From NCBI GenBank assembly GCA_934119955.1, contig CAKOSZ010000007.1, positions 1-64,000 of the forward strand: DNA of 64,000 bases, in the 5' to 3' direction. The translations under genes were made by a program, and so were the position numbers. The notes beneath the pieces were generated by a model. The model worked only from the letters and a program-made list of their open reading frames with translations. It had not been told where the DNA came from and did not search any database. Positions within the stretch are counted from its first letter, which is position 1; each line of letters opens with the position of its first letter. Positions 51,423 through 59,234 of the stretch are shown piece after piece. Origin of the DNA: an uncultured Bacilli bacterium (GTDB taxonomy: Bacteria; Bacillota_I; Bacilli_A; RF39; UBA660).

Positions 51423-53180
51423 GTGAGTAAAATAAAAATAATGGATACAAATCTTGCTAATAAAATAGCTGCTGGGGAAGTTGTTGAAAAAACAATGAAT
51501 GTTGTAAAAGAATTAGTAGAAAACTCAATTGATGCAGGTAGTAAAACCATTAAAATAGAATTAATTGATAGTGGTGTTAAAGAAATAAAAGTAACAGATG
51601 ATGGTTGTGGTATGGATAAAAATGATGCCACTCTGGCATTTTCAAGACATGCAACTAGTAAACTTAAAACCTTAGATGATTTATTTAATATTAATTCCTT
51701 AGGTTTTAGAGGAGAAGCCTTACCATCAATTGCTAGTGTTTCTAATGTTGTTTTAAAAACAAGTGATACTAAAACTGGAACAATTGTAGTAATTAACGGG
51801 GGTAACATTGAAAGTGTTAAATCATGTGATTTAAAAAAAGGTACAACTATTACGGTTAAAGATTTATTTTACAATACCCCAGTAAGACTTAAATATTTAA
51901 AAAGTTTATACACAGAACTTGCTAATATTAGTGATTATGTTAATAAAATGGCTTTAAGTTATCCTAATATTAAATTTATATTAATAAATAATGAAAAAGA
52001 ATTATTAAATACAAATGGATCTGGTGATTTATTAAAAACTATTTTTGATATTTATGGAGTAGTAGTTGCTAATAAAATGATGTATATAGAAAATATGAAC
52101 AACGATTATAAAATAAGTGGTTATATTTCTTATCCTGAACTTACTAAGAGTAACCGAGGAAGTATTACCTTACTTGTAAATAATCGGGTTGTTAAAAATT
52201 ATGAAATAGTTTCATCAATACTAGAAGCCTATCATACATTTATTCCCAAAGATAGATTTCCATATATTGTTTTAAATATAGAAGTTGATCCTTTCTTAGT
52301 AGATGTTAATGTTCATCCAACTAAAATGGAAGTAAAATTTTCCAAAGAGGATAGTTTAACCTCTTTAATAATAGAAACAATTGATAATAAACTAAATAAA
52401 AAGACTTTAATTCCAAAGGCTAATCCTTTAAATATTGAAGATAAATACTATGAAGATGATTTAAAAGTAAATGAAGATTTGTTTTCTTATAAAGAAGAGA
52501 AAAATGAAGAAACAATAGAAAAACCTAAATTAGAAGAATTAACTTTTGATTTTTCAGTTAAGGAAGATATAGATGAATATGAAAGTGAAGTAAATCCAAG
52601 AATTAAAGAATTAACCCCTATTGGAATAGTTCATGGAACCTATATTATCTGTGAAAACGAGGATGGGATGTTTATAATTGATCAACATGCCGCTGCGGAA
52701 AGAATTAACTATGAAAAATATTATCATGCTCTAAGTACTCATTCTAAAAATACCACAGATGTTTTAATTCCTTATAAAATAGAACTTCCTTCAAATGAGT
52801 ATATTATCCTAGAAAAAAACTTTAATATACTAGATAATTTAGGCTTTAAATATGAAGAATTTGGTAATAATACTATAATTATAAGAACTCATCCAACTTG
52901 GTTACCTAAATATGCCCCAGTTGAAGCAATTAGAAAAATAATTGATATAATAGTAAAAGAAGAAGACTTTAATGAAGACAAATTTAATGAAAAAGTATCA
53001 ATTACCTTAGCTTGCAAAATGAGTATAAAAGCAGGCGATGTTATAACTATGCCAGATATTACTTATTTAATAAATGAACTAAGGCATACTAAAAATCCAT
53101 TTACTTGTCCGCATGGTAGACCAACAATTATAACTTACACCAAATATGATTTAGAAAAATTATTTAAAAGAGCAATGTAG
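51423..53180 (+). CDS. mutL: DNA mismatch repair protein MutL
   Basis: The 585-residue protein has a GHKL ATPase domain: LANKIAAGEVVE, KELVENSIDAGS, TDDGCGM, RHATSK and LGFRGEALPSIA. A C-terminal dimerisation/endonuclease domain with DQHAAAERINYE follows, the D-Q-H-A-x2-E-x4-E metal motif. ACKMSIKAGD and CPHGRP follow. So it is the nicking type of MutL found in species without MutH. GTG 51423 is preferred, because its product starts like other MutL proteins and GGTGA lies 5 nt upstream. mutS is not adjacent, in contrast to most Firmicutes. Confidence 0.93.
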   Translation: MSKIKIMDTNLANKIAAGEVVEKTMNVVKELVENSIDAGSKTIKIELIDSGVKEIKVTDDGCGMDKNDATLAFSRHATSKLKTLDDLFNINSLGFRGEALPSIASVSNVVLKTSDTKTGTIVVINGGNIESVKSCDLKKGTTITVKDLFYNTPVRLKYLKSLYTELANISDYVNKMALSYPNIKFILINNEKELLNTNGSGDLLKTIFDIYGVVVANKMMYIENMNNDYKISGYISYPELTKSNRGSITLLVNNRVVKNYEIVSSILEAYHTFIPKDRFPYIVLNIEVDPFLVDVNVHPTKMEVKFSKEDSLTSLIIETIDNKLNKKTLIPKANPLNIEDKYYEDDLKVNEDLFSYKEEKNEETIEKPKLEELTFDFSVKEDIDEYESEVNPRIKELTPIGIVHGTYIICENEDGMFIIDQHAAAERINYEKYYHALSTHSKNTTDVLIPYKIELPSNEYIILEKNFNILDNLGFKYEEFGNNTIIIRTHPTWLPKYAPVEAIRKIIDIIVKEEDFNEDKFNEKVSITLACKMSIKAGDVITMPDITYLINELRHTKNPFTCPHGRPTIITYTKYDLEKLFKRAM

Positions 53181-53189
53181 GAGGTAATA

Positions 53190-53693
53190 ATGATATTTGT
53201 ACCTAAAATGTACCAAAAAAATATTTTTACAATTAACTATAATATTTTAAAAGAAAAAGGAATCGAATTATTAATTTTTGATTTAGATAATACAATTGGT
53301 CATATTCATGAAGATAAAATAAATGAAGAAACTTTTAATTTTCTAACTAATTTAAAAAAATCATTTAAAATAGTAATAGCAAGTAATAGTCCTAAAAAAA
53401 GAGTTAGTAATTTTTTTCTTGATTCTAACCTAGACTATTTCTCATTTTGCTTTAAACCTAGTTTAATAAGTTTTAAAAAAATAAAAAGAAAATATAAAAT
53501 ATCTTATAAAAAAACAGCAATTATAGGTGATCAGATATTAACTGATATCTTTGGTGGAAATAGATTAGGTTTATATACTATTTTAGTAGATCCGATTAGT
53601 ATTGATTTTAAAGTAACTAAATTTAATAGAAAAATAGAAACGATAATTAAAAAAAGAAATAATATAATTAAAGGAGCTTATTATGAGAAGTAA
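53190..53693 (+). CDS. yqeG: YqeG-family HAD-IIIA phosphatase
   Basis: The 167-residue protein is a small HAD phosphatase. Motif I is IFDLDNTIG (nucleophile Asp near residue 32), motif II is ASNSP, and motif III is IGDQILTDIFGGNRLG. YqeG is usually encoded just before yqeH in Bacilli, as here, with an 11-nt overlap. The substrate is not known; a link to ribosome assembly is inferred from the pairing. Confidence 0.88.
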   Translation: MIFVPKMYQKNIFTINYNILKEKGIELLIFDLDNTIGHIHEDKINEETFNFLTNLKKSFKIVIASNSPKKRVSNFFLDSNLDYFSFCFKPSLISFKKIKRKYKISYKKTAIIGDQILTDIFGGNRLGLYTILVDPISIDFKVTKFNRKIETIIKKRNNIIKGAYYEK

Positions 53694-54681
53694 AAAATGT
53701 ATTGGTTGTGGAGTTAAATTACAAAGTGATAATGTCTTAACTCCTGGTTATACTCCAAATATTTTAAATGATTATTGTATGCGTTGTTTTAAACTTAAAA
53801 ATTATGGAGAATCCATGGTTGTAAATAACAAGACAGATGATTATCTTAAAATATTAAAAAGTGTAGCAAGAACCAAAGATTTAGTTTTATACATTGTAGA
53901 TATTTTAAATATTCCAGCCAATTTAGAAACTATAACAAATTATTTAAACCAAGATATTATCTTAGTTTTAAATAAAAGAGATATTTTACCAAAAAGTGTT
54001 AAAGATGAGAAAATAATTAATTATTTAAAAGAAAGATATAAATTTAAAGATTATGTAATTGTTAGTACTTTAAGTAATTATAACTTTGATGAACTTTATA
54101 AAAAAATACTTAAATATAAAAAGACAAATGATGTTTACTTAGTTGGAGAAACAAATGCAGGGAAAAGTAGTATTATAAATAAAATAATAGAAAATTATTC
54201 CAATAAAGAAGCAATTTTAACAACTTCTAATATGCCTGAAACTACTCTTGCTAAAATAAATTTAGAAATAAATTCTAAATTAACTTTAATAGATACCCCA
54301 GGTATTGTTGAATATCAAAATATTATTCATACTTTGGGAAGTAAATATTATAAAGTTTTAAATATTAAAAAAGAGATTAAACCAAAAACTTATCAAATAA
54401 ATAAAAATACAAGTTTATTAATAGGTGACTTTTTAAGAATTGATTATCTTGAAGGTGATAAAAATAGTTTAACTTTATATATACCAAATTCTGTAAATGT
54501 TAAAAGAATAAATCCTAAAAGAAATAATTTACAAGATTTATCTTATCAAGAAATTGAATTTAAATTTAATGAAGACTTATGTATATATGGTCTTGGTTTT
54601 ATTAAAATTGTTTTACCTTGTAAACTTGGAATTAATTTAAATAAAAATGTTTTAACTTTTAAAAGAGATAATTTAATTTAA
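53683..54681 (+). CDS. yqeH: Ribosome biogenesis GTPase YqeH
   Basis: The 332-residue protein is a circularly permuted GTPase needed for 30S subunit assembly. It starts with a treble-clef zinc finger (CIGCG with CMRC). It then shows the permuted order G4 (LNKRD), G5 (IVSTLS), G1 (GETNAGKSSIIN), G2 (Thr-rich, TTSNMPETT) and G3 (DTPGI). A C-terminal RNA-binding domain follows. Length is near the family norm (about 365). It is translationally coupled to yqeG. Confidence 0.9.
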   Translation: MRSKKCIGCGVKLQSDNVLTPGYTPNILNDYCMRCFKLKNYGESMVVNNKTDDYLKILKSVARTKDLVLYIVDILNIPANLETITNYLNQDIILVLNKRDILPKSVKDEKIINYLKERYKFKDYVIVSTLSNYNFDELYKKILKYKKTNDVYLVGETNAGKSSIINKIIENYSNKEAILTTSNMPETTLAKINLEINSKLTLIDTPGIVEYQNIIHTLGSKYYKVLNIKKEIKPKTYQINKNTSLLIGDFLRIDYLEGDKNSLTLYIPNSVNVKRINPKRNNLQDLSYQEIEFKFNEDLCIYGLGFIKIVLPCKLGINLNKNVLTFKRDNLI

Positions 54682-54708
54682 ATATTTAATAATAATTTAT
54701 TAATAGAA

Positions 54709-54744
54709 AATTCAATTGTAACTAAATTCAATTGGATTTTTTTT
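54709..54744 (+). terminator. Terminator of the mutL-yqeG-yqeH operon
   Basis: AATTCAATTG and CAATTGGATT form a 10-bp stem (one T-G pair) with a 10-nt loop, followed by a run of T. Confidence 0.78.
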
Positions 54745-54789
54745 AGGTTTAAAAAATAAAAATAAATTATATATTAAAAAGAAAAAATA

Positions 54790-54818
54790 TTGATAATATT
54801 TGTTTTGTATGATAACAT
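54790..54818 (+). promoter_or_regulatory. Possible promoter of the glycoside-hydrolase-like gene
   Basis: TTGATA (54790-54795) and TAACAT (54813-54818) are separated by 17 bp. A TATAGT at 54819-54824 is an alternative -10 without a matching -35. Confidence 0.4.
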
Positions 54819-54852
54819 TATAGTGTAATAATAAGGGTTGTAAGGAGTGTTT

Positions 54853-57447
54853 ATGTTAAAAAAAATATTAAGTTTATTAGTAGTGTTTTTTAGTTTTTTA
54901 GTAATTAATGTTAAGGCTGAAATTTATGATTTAAATAGTATTCCAAATAGATCTTATGTTATAGGAAAACATTTATATACAAGAGATTCCTTAGATGGAA
55001 ATGCTTTTAATGGAGAATATCAGGGAGTACTTGAAACTAGGTGGTTAATATTTGGTTCTTCTTCTATTGAAAGTACTAATCTTTTAGATATGATAGTTTA
55101 TTATAAAAATCCAGAAGGAGTTTTTCTAGATGCAGCCAATGATTTAGTAATAGATGAAAATAAGTTACCAAAATATTTTGAAATAGAATATTTAAATGGT
55201 AATAAAATAGAAAATAGTTTTAAAACAAGTATTGTACCTAATAAATTAACAGAAAACAATTATTTATCTCTTGCAACAAAAAGTGTTAATATAGAAAAAT
55301 ATGCTGGTTATGATGTTTTTAAAAATTATATTGAAGATGATAATACTATTAATCGTGGTAATAGTAAATTAACTTTTAAAGTTGCAAAAGACTTTATTGG
55401 TGATAAAGATAATTACTATGATATTACAATTAAATATTTTGATGCAGGACTTGGGACAATTCTTTTACAAGTATCAAATGACTATGATAATACAATTAAT
55501 TATAGTAAAACTGGCTATGGTGGTTATGTAGAGGAGCCTTGGTGGACTTGGGGAAATGGATATTATTTTAAAAATATGAGTATATGTTTAACTAATACTA
55601 ATACTTGGAAAACTTATACTTTTAGAGTAACTGATACTTTTTTTGAAAAGAATATTGATAATTATCTTCATTTCTATTTTGGAACTAATAATAAAAATAC
55701 AAGTGGAGAAGTTATAAATATTAGAGAAGTAATAGTTACTAAAAAAGTTACTAAAATTTTATCTATTGATAAAAATACTAATAATAATGAAGCGGTTGTT
55801 GGTAATATATATACAGATAGTGATTTTGGTTTAGGATTTAAAGTTTTAAATATTTATGATGAGAATAAAACTTTTAATATTTCTTATAAAATACTAGATG
55901 ATGATGAAAAAACAGTAAGTGAAAAAAATCTTGGTCTTGTAACTATTCCTGCTAATAATCAGGAAATGTTTTACTTAGATAATTCTTTAAAATATGGTGT
56001 ATATAAATTAATTGTATCTGTTAATTATAATGGTATTGTTGAAAATGAGAAAATAGAATTTAGTAAAATGATAAAAGATTTAAGTAATCAAAAAAATGAT
56101 TTTTTAGGTGTTTCTAGTCTTTTTGGTTATAGCACGTATTTTCCTGATTCAATTATTCGTGATACAAAAAATGTTTATCAAAAATTAGGAGTAAGCATAA
56201 TTAGAAATGGAATAAATGGAAATTTTGTTGCTTCAAATAATAATACCTTAGCAAGTTACATTCCTTTATATGATATTTTAACAAATGAAGAGGAAGATAT
56301 GCTTATGAATGTTTGGAATATTGACTCAAATGTTGAAGTTACAAGTGATGGTATTATTACAGATAGTAGTTTTGAAAAATTAAAAACAAGAACAATTGAA
56401 CTTTATAAAATGCTTGCTAATAAATATAAGGGTAAAATAAAATATTATGAAACTTTATGCGAATGGAATAGATTTAGTCCTAAAAATGCTATTACTCCTG
56501 AACAATATGCTATACTTGTAATAGAAATTAGTAAAGCAGTTAAATCAATTGATAAAAATGCTAAGATAGTTGCTATGAATACAAATAAATTTCCTATTTA
56601 TGATGATGCTTATTATGAAGATTATAATCTAGAACATGTAAATGATTATACAAATTATTTAGAAAATTCATGGTTAGTAAGAGCCTTAAAGACTAGCATT
56701 GATATAGATTTTGACGGGGATGGAACAGTAGAAACTGTAAATGTCTGTGATGTAATAGATGCAATATCAATTCATCCTTATACTATGTCAGCCACTACTT
56801 CCCCAGAAACTAAAATCTCATTAATGAGTTTAACAAAAGAATTAAGAAAATTAATTCAGGATCATACTGATAAAAATATTCCTATCTGGTTTACTGAATT
56901 AGGTCATCCAACTCATGCTTTTGGAGCATCTTTAAAACTACAAGCCGCATTTCTTACAAGAACACTTGTTCTAAGTCAAGCAATGAACGAGACAACAAAC
57001 GTAGAAAAAGCAATTATTTATGAATTACAAAATCAAGGAGCATCTAATTTAAATAGTGAAGCAAATTATGGATTAGTAAATAATTTTAAAGATAATAGTT
57101 CAAAACCATTTACAAGAGATATTAGTATGTCGGCTAAAAATAGTTATATTGCCATAAATATGTATAGTTATATTTTAAATAATGCTAAATATCTTGCTAG
57201 TAACGAAAATACCTATGAAACTGATAATTATTTATGGTATAAATTTAAAACAAATGACAATAAAGAAGTAATTGTTACTTGGATAGATGAAAAAGAAAAT
57301 ATAAGTAAAAATATTAATTTAAATGTTAATATGGGAAAAATAACAATTTATGATATTTATGGAAATACCTTAAATTCATTTGTTAATAATAAAAATACTA
57401 TTAATGTTGATGTTAGTTATGAACCAATTTATATTGTTACTACATAA
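54853..57447 (+). CDS. Secreted glycoside-hydrolase-like protein
   Basis: The 864-residue product has a signal peptide (residues 1-23), then about 300 residues of beta-rich (carbohydrate-binding-like) domains. A TIM-barrel-like region (residues about 415-760) resembles clan A glycoside hydrolases of the GH39 type. Candidate catalytic residues are Glu537 in YYETLCEWNRF (acid/base strand) and Glu682 in IWFTELGHPT (nucleophile strand). The usual W-N-E-P before the acid/base is replaced by L-C-E-W-N, so activity or specificity may differ. A small beta domain closes the protein. No sorting signal is present, so it is probably released. The start follows AAGGAG by 5 nt. Confidence 0.7.
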   Translation: MLKKILSLLVVFFSFLVINVKAEIYDLNSIPNRSYVIGKHLYTRDSLDGNAFNGEYQGVLETRWLIFGSSSIESTNLLDMIVYYKNPEGVFLDAANDLVIDENKLPKYFEIEYLNGNKIENSFKTSIVPNKLTENNYLSLATKSVNIEKYAGYDVFKNYIEDDNTINRGNSKLTFKVAKDFIGDKDNYYDITIKYFDAGLGTILLQVSNDYDNTINYSKTGYGGYVEEPWWTWGNGYYFKNMSICLTNTNTWKTYTFRVTDTFFEKNIDNYLHFYFGTNNKNTSGEVINIREVIVTKKVTKILSIDKNTNNNEAVVGNIYTDSDFGLGFKVLNIYDENKTFNISYKILDDDEKTVSEKNLGLVTIPANNQEMFYLDNSLKYGVYKLIVSVNYNGIVENEKIEFSKMIKDLSNQKNDFLGVSSLFGYSTYFPDSIIRDTKNVYQKLGVSIIRNGINGNFVASNNNTLASYIPLYDILTNEEEDMLMNVWNIDSNVEVTSDGIITDSSFEKLKTRTIELYKMLANKYKGKIKYYETLCEWNRFSPKNAITPEQYAILVIEISKAVKSIDKNAKIVAMNTNKFPIYDDAYYEDYNLEHVNDYTNYLENSWLVRALKTSIDIDFDGDGTVETVNVCDVIDAISIHPYTMSATTSPETKISLMSLTKELRKLIQDHTDKNIPIWFTELGHPTHAFGASLKLQAAFLTRTLVLSQAMNETTNVEKAIIYELQNQGASNLNSEANYGLVNNFKDNSSKPFTRDISMSAKNSYIAINMYSYILNNAKYLASNENTYETDNYLWYKFKTNDNKEVIVTWIDEKENISKNINLNVNMGKITIYDIYGNTLNSFVNNKNTINVDVSYEPIYIVTT

Positions 57448-57461
57448 TTTATTATAATTAA

Positions 57462-57490
57462 TTGTTTATTTCAAATATTTATGCTAAAAT
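57462..57490 (+). promoter_or_regulatory. Promoter of frr
   Basis: TTGTTT (57462-57467) and TAAAAT (57485-57490) are separated by 17 bp. Confidence 0.72.
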
Positions 57491-57509
57491 AAATTTAGAA
57501 AGGAATTTT

Positions 57510-58055
57510 ATGGAAACAGAGATTATAAATGAATTTGAAGAAAGTTTAAAAAAAGTTTTAGTTAGTTTAGAAGAAAGATTCAAACATATTAATGCAGGAA
57601 GAGCTAATCCTTCTATGTTAGATGGGGTTATGGTTAATTACTATGGATCTATGACTCCTCTTAAAAGTTTAGTAACAATATCAGTACCAGAGGCTCGTCA
57701 ACTTTTAATTAAACCATTTGATAGATCTTGTCTAAGTGCTATTGAAAAAGGAATATTTGAAGCAGATTTAGGTTTTACTCCTAATAATGACGGAGAAACA
57801 ATTAGAATAATTATTCCAATTTTAACTGAGGATAGAAGAAAAGAATTAGTAAGACAAGCCAAGACATTATCAGATGAAAACAAGGTTAGTATTAGAAATC
57901 AAAGACGTGATACCTTAGAACTTTTAAAAGAAGAAAAATTACCTGAGGATACTTTAAAGGCCTTAGAAGAAAAAGTACAAACCTTAGTAGAAAAATACAA
58001 TAAACTTGTTGATAATATGTTAGAGGCTAAAACAAAAGACTTAATGAGTGTTTAA
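57510..58055 (+). CDS. frr: Ribosome recycling factor
   Basis: The 181-residue protein splits post-termination ribosomes with EF-G. Conserved stretches are INAGRANPSMLDGVMVNYYG, LIKPFDRS, GFTPNNDGETIRIIIPILTEDRRKELV and the three-helix-bundle tail. Length is about 185 in the family. The start at 57510 follows AAAGGA by 5 nt; the longer frame from 57462 begins in the promoter. It is not linked to tsf or pyrH as in most Bacteria. Confidence 0.94.
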   Translation: METEIINEFEESLKKVLVSLEERFKHINAGRANPSMLDGVMVNYYGSMTPLKSLVTISVPEARQLLIKPFDRSCLSAIEKGIFEADLGFTPNNDGETIRIIIPILTEDRRKELVRQAKTLSDENKVSIRNQRRDTLELLKEEKLPEDTLKALEEKVQTLVEKYNKLVDNMLEAKTKDLMSV

Positions 58056-58075
58056 AACTCACTAAGTCTTTTATT
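58035..58075. terminator. Bidirectional terminator between frr and the lipoprotein gene
   Basis: AAAGACTTA and TAAGTCTTT form an outer 9-bp stem, with an inner TGAGT/ACTCA stem after one mismatch. T-rich sequence flanks it on both strands. Confidence 0.85.
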
Positions 58076-58475
58076 ATTTTAAATATCCTTGTTCTTGTAG
58101 TTCATTTTTTAAAGCATCACTTGAAATATAAGTATTATCTATTCTTGTTAAAATACTATTTTCTATACCATTTTTAATAAATACTATGATGTTACTGTCA
58201 GTAAAAGTAATTTTACTTTGTAATTCTTCTTTTTCACTACTACTAAGCTTATCAGTACTTAAATAAAAACATTTAAGATTATTTTCTTTACTAACTTTTT
58301 TTAAAGTGTTTTTTAAAGTATTACCATTATCTGTATTATCAGTTAATAATAATACAAAAGTTTCTTTCTTATCGAGTTTATTATTTAAACTTTTATAACT
58401 TAATCTACTAAGTCCATTACTACTACAAGCAGTTAGCATAAACAATGCTATTAAAACAACAAATATTTTCTTCAT
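58074..58475 (-). CDS. Small lipoprotein, thioredoxin-like layout
   Basis: The 133-residue product has a signal peptide with lipobox LTAC (Cys17) and a Ser/Asn-rich linker. A domain of about 100 residues follows, with strands FVLLLTDNTD, LKCFYLSTD and NIIVFIKNG. The order of strands and helices resembles a thioredoxin fold, but no C-x-x-C is present, so a redox role is unlikely. It would sit on the outer face of the membrane. Function is unknown. Confidence 0.7.
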   Translation of the reverse strand: MKKIFVVLIALFMLTACSSNGLSRLSYKSLNNKLDKKETFVLLLTDNTDNGNTLKNTLKKVSKENNLKCFYLSTDKLSSSEKEELQSKITFTDSNIIVFIKNGIENSILTRIDNTYISSDALKNELQEQGYLK

Positions 58476-58514
58476 GTCTTCACCTCAAAATAATCATAAC
58501 ATATTTAAAATTAC

Positions 58515-58543
58515 TTGTAAATGAAAAAAGTATTTGTTATAAT
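58515..58543 (+). promoter_or_regulatory. Promoter of the first VWA unit
   Basis: TTGTAA (58515-58520) and TATAAT (58538-58543) are separated by 17 bp, with TG one base before the -10. Confidence 0.75.
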
Positions 58544-58566
58544 TATTACGTATAATAAGGAGCGTT

Positions 58567-59226
58567 ATGAAAAGATTAAAGATAATATTAATGATAGTTC
58601 TATTTTTTATAACTACAAATGTTTTTGCAATAGACAATTGTACAAATGATGAAATGAAAAGATTAAGAGAACTTGCTAATAATGTAAAAATTAATTATGA
58701 ATATACTGTTGATGATGAAATTATAGAAGAAGAAACAGTATATGTTCATTATAATATTAAAGTAATAAATTTAAGTGATGATTTAAAAATATATTATAAT
58801 GGAGAAGATAATAATTTAAGATTATATTCAAAAGAAGAAATAGAAAATATGGAGTTTTCATCAGGAACAACTCATAAATTTTATTTGTATTCTTATACTA
58901 ATAATTTATGTACTGATGAATTAATAAAAACAATTTCAGTTAAATTCCCAGTTGTAAATTCTTATTATTACTTTAATAAAGAAAAGTGTTTGAACAATCA
59001 AGATTTTAAATATTGTAAAGAATTTTCTAATGAAGAAAATTATAGTTTTGAAGAAATTGATAAAATGTTTGATGATTATTTAAATAAGGGTAATTCAAAT
59101 AATGGTAATCAAATTAATAAATATTTAACTAAATATATTTATTATATTATAGGAATAATAATTTTGATTTTAGTTATAGTGATTGTAATAATTAAAGTCA
59201 AAAAAAATAAAAAAGAAGATATTTAG
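58567..59226 (+). CDS. Single-pass membrane protein, copy 1 of the VWA-linked pair
   Basis: The 219-residue product has a signal peptide ending near FFITTNVFA. An extracellular domain follows, with Cys in DNCTNDEM, NLCTDELI and EKCLNN. A membrane helix lies near residues 190-212, then a basic tail ending KKNKKEDI. It is closely related to the product of 61735-62382: the openings N-C-T-N-x-E-M-K-R-L and the tails KKNKKEDI match. It starts 6 nt after AAGGAG and is followed by the VWA gene after 8 nt. The pairing suggests that it anchors or partners the VWA protein. No known family is recognised. Confidence 0.72.
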   Translation: MKRLKIILMIVLFFITTNVFAIDNCTNDEMKRLRELANNVKINYEYTVDDEIIEEETVYVHYNIKVINLSDDLKIYYNGEDNNLRLYSKEEIENMEFSSGTTHKFYLYSYTNNLCTDELIKTISVKFPVVNSYYYFNKEKCLNNQDFKYCKEFSNEENYSFEEIDKMFDDYLNKGNSNNGNQINKYLTKYIYYIIGIIILILVIVIVIIKVKKNKKEDI

Positions 59227-59234
59227 AGGTTTAT

